This document shows, in pieces, positions 42,024 to 52,066 of a DNA stretch of 62,500 bases. This DNA comes from Prorocentrum cordatum (lineage: Eukaryota > Sar > Dinophyceae > Prorocentrales > Prorocentraceae). The number at the start of each line of letters is the position of its first letter. Position 1 is the stretch's first letter. A program made the position numbers and the translations under genes. Location of the stretch: assembly GCA_963575745.1 (NCBI GenBank), contig CAUYUJ010014265.1, positions 257,534 to 320,033 on the forward strand, written 5' to 3'. The notes under the pieces were generated by a model that had not been told where the DNA came from, did not search any database, and worked only from the letters and a program-made list of their open reading frames with translations.

Positions 42024-45000
42024 ATGAGGCCCGCCCCAGTTGGCGAATGGCTTCCAGCGACCTCAGCCCCCACGCCAGCTGCCCAGGGTGCTGCCGATGG
42101 CTGCATCAGGTTAGATGAGGGTCTTCTGGTTACTACCGTGAACGCCAATTCCTGGGGCACTCTCAAGAACTTCCTTTCCTCGGCCAAGGCGCATGTGGTT
42201 ATTGCCCAGGAACATCGGCTCAGAGATCCTGTTGCCCTGGACCATGCTTCGAAGTCGTCCAAGTTCTTGGGATGGAAAACGCTGTGGGCGTCGGGACTAC
42301 CTGGTGAGGGAGGAGGTATCTCTTCGGGAGTTTGCGTATGTGTGCGAGATGGTCTAGGGCTGTTTGAAGCTGCAGGGAATCCTGTTCTTGTTCCTGGTCG
42401 AGCTGTGGCCACCATGGTTCATGTTCCTGGGTGCGCACCGTTCTGTGTCTGCAGCCTCTACCTCATCCACAGTGAAGGTCTCTCGGAATCCAATAAAGAA
42501 ACCTTGAGGGTCGTTGGGGAATACTTAGATTCCTTGGGATGTGAGTTTATCGTGGGGGCCGACTGGAACATGGGTCCCGAGGTGATTGAAGCTTCCGACT
42601 TCGGCAAAAAGCTCAGGGCCAGTACGATTGTTCCTGAAGGTCACACCCACTTCCCCAGCAGGGGCCCTCCTGATCGTTTTGATTTTTTCGTGGTGTCGGA
42701 GGCGCTCAGCCTCTGCCTCAAGAGTGTTCACGTGGATGATGACTCCAGCATCACTCCACATCGCCCTGTGTCGCTCCGTTTTCACAGCTCCCTGGGCGAT
42801 CTCAAGGCTCTTGCCTTCCGCCAGCCCCCTGTGTTGCCTGTCCTCCCTCCTGTGGGACCGTCGCCCGAGCCTGGGGATTGGAGTGCTGCGCTCGATTTGG
42901 CCGAGGAAGCCTTCGGGGCTGTTGCCAATGGTGATGCGGGCAAGGCTCGCAGGCTTTTGGGCATCGGGTACAAGTTCTGGGCTGACGCGGCCGAGAGAGA
43001 TCTAGCCAACTCTCTTGGGGCTGATCTCAAGGTTTTCGGCACCCGGGGAAAGAGACCCCAGGTTTACTGGAAGTCCGTGCTGCGCCCTGCGGGGCGGGAA
43101 AAGAATCCAGGGTTAAGGTCTATTTCGTGGCTTTGCAATCAGCTACGTGCAGTTAGGTGCTACCTCTCGGGTTCGGCCTTGCAGGAGGCTGGTCGAACGG
43201 TGCTCAACTCGATCCTCCAGCCTCCGACGGCCGTGGCGGTGCAGGAGTGCTCTGAGTACCACTCGCTCTTCAAGGCCAGTGCAGCCTTAGCCAGATGCGC
43301 CTCTTCCCCTGTGTTGGATCCTGAGCTTGGCTCTGATCTGGATGACCTGATCGATCAGGTTGCTCAAGCCGTCGCTGCTGCTAAGGTCACCGCTGCGAAT
43401 TCCTCGCGGCTCGTGTGGCAAGAGTGGGTGCGCACAGGTATTGATGCTGGCGGTCGCAACGCGCAGAGGGCTATCAAAGACCCTGTTCCCTGGAAACCCT
43501 CCACCACCTTAGCTAGATGTGGAACCATCGTTTGCGACCCAGTGTCTTTACTGCAGGCTGAAGGGGACAAGTTTGCTGCTATTTGGGGCTCTGGCAAAGG
43601 CACTGGTGTGAACCATGACCTTCTGCCCCACGGGCGAATTTTAGAGCCTGCCGAGCTCCGAGCTGTTTCCAAAAAGTATCGCACTTCCTCTGCTGTGAGT
43701 GTCGACGGCTTCCACTGCAGACATTTCAGCCTTCTCCCCGATGAGGCTTTGCATGCCCTGGCCCTGTGGTTCGCTGTTTGGGAAGCCACTGGAGACTTGC
43801 CCAAGCAACTCTCGTGGGTTCTTATGGCCTTGTTGGCCAAGCCGACGGGCGGGTTCAGGCCCATTGGGGTGTTCCCGAGCCTGTACCGTCTTTGGGGTCG
43901 CGCCCGTCGTCGGGAGGCCCTCCAGTGGGAGCTCAACCATCCCAGGAAGTACTGGGCTGCTGGAGCCAACAGGGGAGCTGGGGATGTTGTCTGGAGGCAG
44001 GCCTTCAGGGCCGAAGCGGGCACTCGCAAGAGAGAAGTGTCGGCGTCCATTTTCTGGGACCTCAGGAAGTACTATGAGCATATCGACCTGAGGTACCTCT
44101 GGCAGCAGTGCGAGCTTCTGCACTTCCCGCTGCCTCTTGCGAGACTGGCCATCAGGGCGTATGCGAGTGCGCGCTTCCTGGCCCTTGGGGGCATCATCCA
44201 GGGCCCGTTTTTTGTTTCCAAGGGTTTAGTGGCGGGCTGCTCCTTTGCGACCAGCCTCATCCGTGTTTTTGCTATGCGGGCCTTCGACGAGGCCCTCGTT
44301 TCGGTTCCCAGGGCCCCTGGAGCCACGACTGATTTCGATGCCTACGTTGATGACCTCAGTCTCAGCTGCACGGGAACAGCTAAGGTTGTAGTTGCCAGCC
44401 TCACGGCGGGAGCCAAGGCGCTCCACCGAGCCATCACGACGACGCTCGAGTGCAAGCTGGCCATGGACAAAGTGGGTATGATTAGCAACACCCCTGAAGT
44501 TTCCAGGAAGCTTTCGGAGACCCTGGGACCTCTTGTTGGGCCAGCCTGCTCTCGGGTCACCAACTTGGGCTCTGATTTTACTGCGGGCAGGCCTTTTCGT
44601 TCTAAGGGGCGCTCGGCCAAATTAAAATCCAGAACGGCTGCTGCGTTGAGGAAGACCAACAAGCTCAAGGGCCTCCAGCAGGCCCTCGGTCGCAGGTGTC
44701 TGAAGGTCTTCGCGGCGGGCCCTCTGGCTGGAGCTGTGTACGGGTCCGACTTGTATGGAATTTCGGACAGGGAGCTGCTTAATCTCAGAAGGATGGCCAT
44801 GTCCTCGGTTAGGCCTAGAGCGCAGGGCAGGTCCCTCAGCGTCTTGTGTCTTCTTTCGGATGATCCGACGTGGAGGGGTTGCTGTGCGCCGCTCATTCGC
44901 TGGGCTAAGGAGGTCTGGACCCTGCATACTCACGGGTTCCCCTGGACTTTGAGCTGGGCCGAACTTAGGGATGGCTGGAGCGCCGTCTTCAAGTCGGATG

Positions 45001-45083
45001 ACCACTCGTGGTCCAAGGTGGCTGGGCCGATTTCTGCCCTGCGTATGTCCTTGTACAGGCTGGGCTGGACCATGCCCAATTAG
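42024..45083 (+). CDS. LINE-B ORF2, part 1: endonuclease and reverse transcriptase
   Basis: 42024 is the first in-frame ATG after the ORF1 stop. The frame stays open upstream right through ORF1, so a frameshift-linked start is possible. Endonuclease motifs: VNANSW, AQEHRL, VGADWN, RFDFFVVS and HRPV (the usual SDH is replaced by PHRP). RT motifs: SVDGFHCRHF, RPIGVFPSLYRL, motif A FWDLRKYYEHI, a divergent motif B (GLVAGCSFATS instead of RQGCPLSP), motif C YVDD, then DKVGMIS and LGSDF. The frame ends at a TAG (45081-45083) created by a one-base shift; homology resumes in the next frame one base later. Confidence 0.88.
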   Translation: MRPAPVGEWLPATSAPTPAAQGAADGCIRLDEGLLVTTVNANSWGTLKNFLSSAKAHVVIAQEHRLRDPVALDHASKSSKFLGWKTLWASGLPGEGGGISSGVCVCVRDGLGLFEAAGNPVLVPGRAVATMVHVPGCAPFCVCSLYLIHSEGLSESNKETLRVVGEYLDSLGCEFIVGADWNMGPEVIEASDFGKKLRASTIVPEGHTHFPSRGPPDRFDFFVVSEALSLCLKSVHVDDDSSITPHRPVSLRFHSSLGDLKALAFRQPPVLPVLPPVGPSPEPGDWSAALDLAEEAFGAVANGDAGKARRLLGIGYKFWADAAERDLANSLGADLKVFGTRGKRPQVYWKSVLRPAGREKNPGLRSISWLCNQLRAVRCYLSGSALQEAGRTVLNSILQPPTAVAVQECSEYHSLFKASAALARCASSPVLDPELGSDLDDLIDQVAQAVAAAKVTAANSSRLVWQEWVRTGIDAGGRNAQRAIKDPVPWKPSTTLARCGTIVCDPVSLLQAEGDKFAAIWGSGKGTGVNHDLLPHGRILEPAELRAVSKKYRTSSAVSVDGFHCRHFSLLPDEALHALALWFAVWEATGDLPKQLSWVLMALLAKPTGGFRPIGVFPSLYRLWGRARRREALQWELNHPRKYWAAGANRGAGDVVWRQAFRAEAGTRKREVSASIFWDLRKYYEHIDLRYLWQQCELLHFPLPLARLAIRAYASARFLALGGIIQGPFFVSKGLVAGCSFATSLIRVFAMRAFDEALVSVPRAPGATTDFDAYVDDLSLSCTGTAKVVVASLTAGAKALHRAITTTLECKLAMDKVGMISNTPEVSRKLSETLGPLVGPACSRVTNLGSDFTAGRPFRSKGRSAKLKSRTAAALRKTNKLKGLQQALGRRCLKVFAAGPLAGAVYGSDLYGISDRELLNLRRMAMSSVRPRAQGRSLSVLCLLSDDPTWRGCCAPLIRWAKEVWTLHTHGFPWTLSWAELRDGWSAVFKSDDHSWSKVAGPISALRMSLYRLGWTMPN

Positions 45084-46638
45084 CACCTGTGTGGACGATT
45101 TCGGCCGCGAAATCTCTTTGACCCTTTCTTCCCCCAAGCTTGTTAAGGTTTTCTGTAAGGAAGCTCTTTTACGGAGCCTTGAGAGGGAGTCTGGGGACAA
45201 GTATGGTTGCGGTTTTAGGCTGTGTTGGGACGTGGTCAAGCAGCTTTTGTCTTCTAAGAAGGTTCCTAGCTCCACAAAAGGTTGGATCCGTGCCCAGGCC
45301 ACGAGAGCTTGCTGGACGGCAAGCGACGTAGCAGCAGCAGGGTACGACTTTTCTGACAAGTGCGCGTTGTGCGGTAAGGACCGCGACACCCTCTTCCACA
45401 GGCTCTATGTGTGCCCTGCTGTGCAGTCTGAGAGGGATGCGGTGCTTGACAGAAGTATTCAGAATGAAGCGTTGGAGCTAGGGGCTGATCATCTCGACAT
45501 GTGTCTGTACCTGTTCGGTGCTTTTAAACATCCTGGAGACTATGCCCCTCCGCCACTGACTGAAGGAGGTACCAGCCTGGAATGGTTTGTTGATTTACTT
45601 CCTGACCCCGAAGTTCCTGCTGCTGCTCCCTCCATCCCCCCCTCTTCAGGGCTCTGGGGGCACCTTTTTATGGATGGTTCGTGCCATCGTCATGTTGTGC
45701 GGGAACTGTCTAGGGCTGGTTGGGCCGTTGTCATGGTCTCGGGCTCTGGTGAGTGCCTTGGAGTTTTGAAGGGCCCCCTGTGGGCCCCGTGGCCTCAGAC
45801 GCCCCAGGGTGCTGAGTTCGGAGCCCTGGCTTGGTCCGCTGTTCAAACGGAAGGCCCTGCTAAGTGTTACTCTGATTGTGCGAACGTGGTTCACTTAATG
45901 AATCTTGGTGCTGCGGACAGTGTCAGCGCCAGGCGTCAGTATGCGGGCCAGATTATTCAAGCTAGACATTTCTTTGGGCCCAACCTCGTGTCCTTAGAGA
46001 AGGTTGAGGCCCACAGAGACGCTGACGAGGAAAGGCTCTCCTCGCATGAGAGATTTGTGCGAAGAGGGAACTTCTTCGCTGACGTCTACGCGAAAGAAGG
46101 TGCCAGGCAGCACCCTGCTTTGAGTCCGTCTGAGCAGGAAGCCCTCGATCATCATATTACAGTGTCTAGGGCGGTCCTGCTCGCGGGAGCGGAGCTCTTG
46201 CCACTTTGGCCAAAATTGGAGTTTCGTGGTCTGACGCGGCGCGTTTCGTCGCCAGACCTGAAGGCCCCTCTTTTAGAGCTCGTCCACGACTGGTCCCAAC
46301 AGGGTTCCTCCTGGCGGTGCCGTGTGTGTCTTCGCGGTTCCCGTGCCAAGACTCAGCCGCTGGGAGGTTTGTGCCCTGGGCAGTCCCGTTTGGACCAGGG
46401 TCTGTTGGAGAGACTAGGCCATCGAGTCATTGCGTTCCCTTGCAGTGACAAGGGCCACCTGTACTTGTGCATGTCGTGCAAGTTTTATTCTAGCGGTGAG
46501 CAGGTCCTGGGTTTGTCCCGTAAGTGCGGGCCACCCACGGTGACTGGTTTCAGAAACTTGAGACGGCTCCGTAAGGGACAGCACCCCGATAAGAGGGGTG
46601 TCTCGGTCGACATCGACGAATTCATCCCGCTATTATAA
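45082..46638 (+). CDS. LINE-B ORF2, part 2: zinc knuckle and RNase H
   Basis: Continues ORF2 in the +1 frame from STCVDDFGREISL. A CX2CX8HX4C knuckle (CALCGKDRDTLFHRLYVC) lies near 45362-45415. It is followed by an RNase H domain: FMDGSC (first Asp), GAEFGALAWS (Glu), YSDCANVV (second Asp) and FFADVYAKEG (last Asp), with VEAHRD before it. A Cys-rich end (CRVC, CMSC) may bind nucleic acid. RNase H would remove the RNA template strand during integration. Stop TAA at 46636-46638. Confidence 0.88.
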   Translation, partial: STCVDDFGREISLTLSSPKLVKVFCKEALLRSLERESGDKYGCGFRLCWDVVKQLLSSKKVPSSTKGWIRAQATRACWTASDVAAAGYDFSDKCALCGKDRDTLFHRLYVCPAVQSERDAVLDRSIQNEALELGADHLDMCLYLFGAFKHPGDYAPPPLTEGGTSLEWFVDLLPDPEVPAAAPSIPPSSGLWGHLFMDGSCHRHVVRELSRAGWAVVMVSGSGECLGVLKGPLWAPWPQTPQGAEFGALAWSAVQTEGPAKCYSDCANVVHLMNLGAADSVSARRQYAGQIIQARHFFGPNLVSLEKVEAHRDADEERLSSHERFVRRGNFFADVYAKEGARQHPALSPSEQEALDHHITVSRAVLLAGAELLPLWPKLEFRGLTRRVSSPDLKAPLLELVHDWSQQGSSWRCRVCLRGSRAKTQPLGGLCPGQSRLDQGLLERLGHRVIAFPCSDKGHLYLCMSCKFYSSGEQVLGLSRKCGPPTVTGFRNLRRLRKGQHPDKRGVSVDIDEFIPLL

Positions 46639-46720
46639 ATTACAGGTAATTTGCTTTGCCCTCAGTGCGCCTCTGGCTGTAGGGGCAGGCTGTCATTTCA
46701 GAGGCATGAATGTTGCATCC

Positions 46721-46729
46721 AAAAAAAAA
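46721..46729 (+). other. LINE-B A-tail
   Basis: Nine A residues directly followed by the right TSD; consistent with priming on a polyadenylated transcript. Confidence 0.85.
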
Positions 46730-46742
46730 GAGGAGCAGCAGG
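46730..46742. other. LINE-B target-site duplication, right
   Basis: GAGGAGCAGCAGG, identical to 40186-40198; the CAG interruptions make a chance match inside GGA repeats less likely. Confidence 0.85.
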
Positions 46743-46900
46743 AGCAGCAGGAGGAGGAGGAGGAGGAGGAGGAGGAGGAGGAGGAGGAGGAGGAGGAGGA
46801 GGAGGAGGAGGAGGAGGAGGAGGAGGAGGAGGAGGAGGAGGAGGAGGAGGAGGAGGAGGAGGAGGGAGGAGGAGGGAGAGGAGGAGGAGGAGGAGGAGGA
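46743..46900. repeat. (GGA)n microsatellite
   Basis: Continuation of the GGA tract that LINE-B split. Confidence 0.95.
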
Positions 46901-46904
46901 TATA

Positions 46905-47175
46905 AACCGCCTGTTGGGGCCCTTGTGGGACGCTCTTGGGGCGCTCCTGGGCGCTCTTGGGGCCGTCTTGGGGCCGTCTTGGGCCCCTCTTGGGGCCCTT
47001 TCGGGCTTTGGGCTCTCTTTGGGCCCTTTTGGGGCTATCGTGGAGGGCATAACGTCTGGCCCTCTTGAGGCGCTCTTGGGGCGCTCTTGGGGCGCTCTTT
47101 GGGCGCTCTTGGGGCGCTCTTGGGGCGCTCTTGGGGCGCTCTTGGGGCCGCCTGCCGTCGGGGGAGCCTGCTTGG
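46905..47175. repeat. GGGCGCTCTTGGG minisatellite
   Basis: Tandem ~13-bp units, most regular at 47065-47150. Confidence 0.9.
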
Positions 47176-47208
47176 GGCCTCTCTTGGGCTCAGCTGCCCT
47201 GACACGCC

Positions 47209-47390
47209 CGTGCTGAAACGCAACACGCACTGTGTTCGCAATGTCCGTGTTAACACGCTGCGTGTTGGCTCAACGTGCTGGCCCACGTTTTGGCGAACGT
47301 ATCGAGCCAGACCTGCGTTTTCAATCTGCGTGTACGGCTCCGTGTCGTCATGCCGCGGGCCACGTGCTGCGTATCGGGGCGGCGAAGTTC
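47209..47390. repeat. Dispersed repeat R3, copy 2
   Basis: Matches 13846-14018 along its length in the same orientation (AACGCAACACG.., GTTGGCTCAACGTG, TTTTGGCGAACGTAT, TATCGGGGCGGC). Confidence 0.75.
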
Positions 47391-48170
47391 CTGGGGCATC
47401 TTCGAGCCATCTTGATGCCTCACAGCCGCATCTGAGGCGAAAAGGCGAGAAGTCAAGCATCTTTGATATCTCGTGGTTTTTGAAGGATTTCGCCCTCCTG
47501 GGGGGGGGCATGATAGGGGCTCCGAAAGAGAGCACTTGGATCCGTCTCGTGGCCCTCGTTGAGTCTTTTGGAATTATGCTGGAAGTTATCTTGAACCATC
47601 GCCGGCTATCTTGAGCCATCTTGGAGGCCATCTTGGAGCATCGGACGCCCTCTTGGAGCCATCTTTGGCGAACAAAGACCCTCTGCCACATCGCGGCCCG
47701 CCCCCCACAAACCTCAGGAAGGGGGGAGGAGGTAAACCTCCCCGAAGGAAAGAGGGTTTTGGAGCAAGAGATATTGATATAGTCAGACCACCTTGGCCCA
47801 AAGGGCTGCTGGGGCGACCCCCAGGGTAGGTTTCGGTACTTCTGGGGTCGCGCACGGTTGAACAGGCCACATCGTCGGTTGTTTGGGAACCAGGACTTCA
47901 CAAGCCAGGACTTTGCCAGACCCTGTGGGGAGGAACAGGGAGTGGAGAATTCTTCGACTCACGGCCTCATTTCTCTTGGTGCGCCACTGCCCCCTGGCTT
48001 ACCGACGTCCGAATTCACGGGGCCCTGATCCGAGTGCGGCGGGCCCGTGTCGCGTTGACGTGGCGGCGACGCCCGCGCGGGCGTTCAAGGTTGAACACCG
48101 CTGGTGGCCTAGAACTGGCCGACACCGAACAACGTGCGCGATCGGGATGCCTCGACCTTGCGGCCCGCGC
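47391..48170. other. No gene seen
   Basis: Unique sequence with GCCATCTTG words at 47590-47660. No supported gene. Confidence 0.4.
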
Positions 48171-48179
48171 GATGCTGAG

Positions 48180-48400
<221 letters not shown>

Positions 48401-48582
48401 CTGAGCGGCCCGCGCGGTGTCAGAGGACCAGCGTACAGGCCGCCACGTGCAGGGGCCGCCACGGCACGAGCCCGCCGCCGGTGAGGTCGGAGCACCGCTC
48501 CGCGCGACTCGGATCCAGACCCAGACCGCCGACGTCATGATTTTTTCAGGACGCGACCCCCCGAGGTCCAGACCCATTCCCC

Positions 48583-48660
48583 GTGGCCGGTTCCTCATCC
48601 CGAGTCGTTCTCGGACGGTCCCGAGGCCCGGGGAGGGCCTCCAGAGGCCGAAAAGAGCGA
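48583..48660. repeat. Dispersed repeat R7, copy 2
   Basis: Partner of 31012-31110 (CCGGTTCCTCATCCCGAGTCG, GACGGTCCCGAGGCCC). Confidence 0.65.
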
Positions 48661-48896
48661 CGAACCTCGTGCCGTGATGCGGGTCTGGGGCGCCAGGCTT
48701 TGTCCCCCTCCCGGCGCCACCGCTGCGTCGCCGAGGGGCGTCGGGCTTGCGGCGCTGCCCTCCGGCCTCCTCCTGCCCTGACCTTCCCCCCTTTTGGCCG
48801 CCGCGCAGGGGCAGGGGCCTGCTGCGGCCCCTGCACCACGGAGGAGCCCACGAGCGACGATCGCGCATCTATCGTTTGGAAGCCTCTAGCCTCAAC

Positions 48897-49055
48897 TGAA
48901 GTCGGGCACGTCCCTCTACAGCAGGAGCAGTCGAAAGCAGTCGCCAAGATAGTCAGGTGCCGATTTTCTCTACCAATTCTGGGTCATTTGTGGAAATTGC
49001 TAGGCTATTTTTGGCTTTTCCTCCAAGCTCCGCCTGTAGAGGGACATGCAGATCT
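48897..49055 (+). mobile_element. MITE M4, degraded right end
   Basis: Left terminus TGAAGTCGGGCACGTCCCTC, internal AGATAGTCAG, and right CTCCGCCTGTAGAGGGACATG followed by a lost end. No clear TSD. Confidence 0.75.
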
Positions 49056-49192
49056 GGGCATTCTGCCCGTGATCCTCGTCGCCTGGTTTTTGGACCATAA
49101 CTCGAAACTCCGGCGGCCGTTCGGGACGATCTGGGCCCCCCTGGAACGCTCTCGACGAGGCGCAGCTGATGGAAGCCACCCCACCCCACCCC

Positions 49193-50782
49193 CATAACAG
49201 GATCGACCCACGAACCCGGAAAGGAATATAGAAATGTAACGCATGGCAGCGTTTTCAAAGACACCTGATTGGGTGACGGGCAAGTGCAATGCTGATTGTA
49301 TCGATCTTGATGTACCGTGCCGAGGGCTGTGCTGTGCTGCACCGTGCTGAATTGCGATGTGCCATGCCGCGGTTGTGCTCTATAGCGTCGTGGATCGAGT
49401 CTTCCTTTGCATCCGAGTCCTGACCGAACTGATCTGGATCTGAAGCTCGAGCTGCCTGAACACATAGTAGCTGCCCCAGAGCTAATTGACAGGGGGACAT
49501 GCCAGGAGGACGCGCCGCGAAACGTCCCAAGGGACGCGCCAGGCGACGTGCCAAGGGACGTGCCATGGGGTCGCACCGTAGGACGTGCCAAGGGGACGCG
49601 CTACGGCGGGGCATCCTCAAAATTCCTGCGCGCGGGACGCGACACGCGCGAGACATCCTTGGAATTCCTGCGAGCGAGACACGAAAACAAGCATTTCGCC
49701 TGAGACATCCTTTGAATTCTGGCCCCCCACGAAGCCCCCGCTCGAGACATCCTCAAATTTTGCAAAACCAGCGTTTCGCTCGAGACATCCTCAACAAATT
49801 ATGAAAAACAAGCGTTTCGCTCGAGACATCCTGCCACAATTCTAAGAAATCCTAGCAAAACAAGCGAATTAGTCGAGACATCCTCGACATTCCTGCGCGC
49901 GGGACGCGGTACGCGCGAGACACCATTGGAATTCCTGCGAGCGGGACACGAAAACAAGCATTTCGCTTGAGACCTCCTCTGAATTCTGGCCCCCCACGAA
50001 GCCCCGGCTCGAGACATCCTCAAATTTTGCAAAACCAGCGTTTCGCTCGAGACATCCTCAACAAATTATGAAAAACAAGCGTTTCGCTCGAGACATCCTG
50101 CCACAATTTTAAGAAATCCTAGCAAAACAAGCGAATGAGTCGAGACGTCCTCAAAATTCCTGCGCGCGGGACGCGGCTCGCGCGAGACATCCTTGGAATT
50201 CCTGCGAGCGGGACGCGAAAATAAGCATTTCGCCTGAGACATCCTCTGAATTCTGGCCCCCCACGAAGCCCCCGCTCGAGACATCCCCAAATTTTGCAAA
50301 ACCAGCGTTTCGCTCGAGACATCCTCAACAAATTATGAAAAACAAGCGTTTCGCTCGAGACATCCTGCCACAATTCGAAGAAATCCTAGCAAAACAAGCG
50401 AATGAGTCGAGACGTCCTCAAAATTCCTGCGCGCGGGACGCGGCACGCGCGAGACATCCTCGGAATTCCTGCGCGCGGGGCGCTTTTCCGCATCGCGGTC
50501 GGGGCTCCAGACCCCGTTATTTGTCGAGCATTCTGCGAAAAACGCTCCGCATCCGGTTTTTTACGAGGGAAAACGGGGGTCTGCGGACCTAGTTTTTTTT
50601 ATCGAGGATCCGAGATGAGGGGCGCACTTTCCTCGAGCGGGCGCGCACGAAACGCACTTTTTCGAAACAAGCCAGCACTTCACTTCGTTATTTGCGCAGC
50701 ATAATGTCGCCAGCCCTCTTCAAGTCAAAACCGGGGGCAAACCAACTAGAAGATAAAAGAGAACCCTGGGCCTCAGCCCTGC
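49193..50782 (-). repeat. Composite block copy 2, leader-headed
   Basis: Same termini and internal order as 37903-39996: the GATCGACCCACGAACCCGG end, one ~400-bp unit with GGACGTGCCA minirepeats (49290-49605), a CTCGAGACATCC array, a block at 50480-50690, then R6 (50690-50782). On minus it begins with a perfect DinoSL (50783-50804), so it reads as retroposed trans-spliced RNA. Minus-strand frames (133-212 codons) are not kept in phase between copies, so I do not call a protein. Confidence 0.75.
49615..50425. repeat. 267-bp higher-order repeat, 3 copies
   Basis: Near-identical units (for example 49799-50032 and 50066-50299 are in register at +267) built from smaller CAAGCGTTTCGCTCGAGACA words. 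They contain repeated EcoRI-like GAATTC and XhoI-like CTCGAG sites. Confidence 0.95.
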
Positions 50783-50804
50783 CTTGAGCCAAAATGGCTA
50801 CGGA
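50783..50804 (-). other. Perfect DinoSL relic, minus strand
   Basis: The plus strand reads CTTGAGCCAAAATGGCTACG plus GA, the exact complement of the 22-nt leader. A TCC microsatellite (on minus) lies directly upstream. Confidence 0.97.
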
Positions 50805-50810
50805 AGAAGA

Positions 50811-50995
50811 TGGAGGAGGAGGAGGAGGAGGAGGAGGAGGAGGAGGAGGAGGAGGAGGAGGAGGAGGAGGAGGAGGAGGAGGAGGAGGAGGGGCACGAGG
50901 AGGAGGAGGAGGAGGAGGAGGAGGAGGAGGAGGAGGAGGAGATGGGGAGGGGGAGGAGGGGGGCGAGGAGGAGGAAGAGGATTTTTTCGGCGAGG
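50811..50995. repeat. (GGA)n microsatellite
   Basis: GGA triplets with one GGGGCACG interruption; abuts the minus-strand leader relic. Confidence 0.95.
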
Positions 50996-51107
50996 GCCCC
51001 ACCCCTCAGGGCTCCTTGGCCCGACCTAGCGCTCGCTCCGTTCCGCTGGCCTCTGGGGGGCTCCTCGCCGCCGCGGCTCGATTCCCTCCGAAGCTCTCGT
51101 CAAGACT

Positions 51108-51290
51108 CAGGAGGGGAAGAAACACACAGGCATAATTAATCGTCGATTTCCCGAGAAAATAAGGATAAAACATGGGAAGGGGGGAGGAAGGCAAGAACCC
51201 AGAAAATATAGGAACATCTGGGGTATCCTGTGAATCGTGTCTGTTTATTTGTGTGTCCCAGGGCCCCTCCAAAGACGCTCCCCCACAGAG
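51108..51290. repeat. Dispersed repeat R1, copy 2
   Basis: Partner of 208-385, same orientation. Confidence 0.7.
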
Positions 51291-51611
51291 AGAGAGGTGC
51301 GGGGCCTCCTTCCCCTCGGGGGTCCGGAGCGCCGACCGCTGGCGCTTGGCCGAAGTGTCGGTCGACGTCTTGTCGTTGTGGGGGTTCGCGGGCGTCGCCA
51401 GGACGGGCCCCGGGAGAAGTCCAGGGATCGATTCTGAACGGCGTTGAGGATGCGGTGGGCGGCGTTCCGGCCCTCTCGGGGGTCCCCCAGATGGGCCCCA
51501 AGCCCTCGCGCTCAGCGACGCCGGCGCCGAGCGTTTGGAGTGCCGCGCGCGCATCCGCGCCCTCGCGGTCTGGATGTGCGCCCGCGCCTCCACGGACGGG
51601 CGCTGCCATGA
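51291..51611. other. No gene seen
   Basis: GC-rich unique sequence between R1 and MITE M5. Confidence 0.4.
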
Positions 51612-51772
51612 TTCAGTCGGGCATGTCCCTCTACAGGAGGAATATTGAAAAATAGTTTTAAAAATAGTCATGGGACCATTTTTCGTCTGTTTTTGATCAT
51701 TGATGTGTCTGGTCTTACCATTCTTAATTCTTCCGTCCACAATCCGCCTGTAGGGGGACATGCCCGACCTAA
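51612..51772 (+). mobile_element. MITE M5
   Basis: 161 bp; termini TTCAGTCGGGCATGTCCCTC and GGGACATGCCCGACCTAA; internal AATAGTC motifs. Flanks TGCCATGA / CCCCATGG share 5 of 8 positions, a weak trace of a TSD. Confidence 0.9.
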
Positions 51773-51799
51773 CCCCATGGACACGCTCCGCTCGAGGCC

Positions 51800-52010
51800 T
51801 CCGCGCCACTCTCAGGCGATCGCAAACATGGATCAAGGGGGCGTGGATTAGCGACGGGTCCCGTTTCCATGGGAGATCGCGGCTTTCCGCCGCCGAGCGA
51901 GGTGGCACCTGCCGCATTTTGTGGAGGGCGCCTCCCCCGATCCATGGACTTGGCGACTGCGCGCCAAATCCGTGGATCGCTGATCCGTGTCTGCGCGCCC
52001 CCGACGCTCG
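51800..52010. repeat. Dispersed repeat R2, copy 2
   Basis: Partner of 794-1012 (CAGGCGATCGCAAACATGG to GTCTGCGCGCCCCCGA). It lies just right of a MITE, as at 61.6 kb. Confidence 0.8.
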
Positions 52011-52066
52011 GCGGCGGAGCGTGCTCACGTGGCGCGACGGTGTGCGCGGGCCGAGGAGCCCTGGGC

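Larger units (their letters stand above)
40200..46729 (+). mobile_element. LINE-B: full-length SL-tagged LINE with RNase H
   Basis: 6.5-kb element: leader relic, ~145-bp 5' UTR, ORF1, ORF2 (endonuclease, RT, zinc knuckle, RNase H), 82-bp 3' UTR, A9 at 46721-46729. The 13-bp TSDs at 40186-40198 and 46730-46742 fix both ends. It sits inside a GGA microsatellite. One frameshift near 45078 separates RT from RNase H; otherwise it appears young and nearly intact. Confidence 0.95.

Noticed and set aside
41744-42415. 223-codon minus-strand frame inside LINE-B
   Set aside because: Shadow of the ORF2 endonuclease coding frame; no domain of its own.
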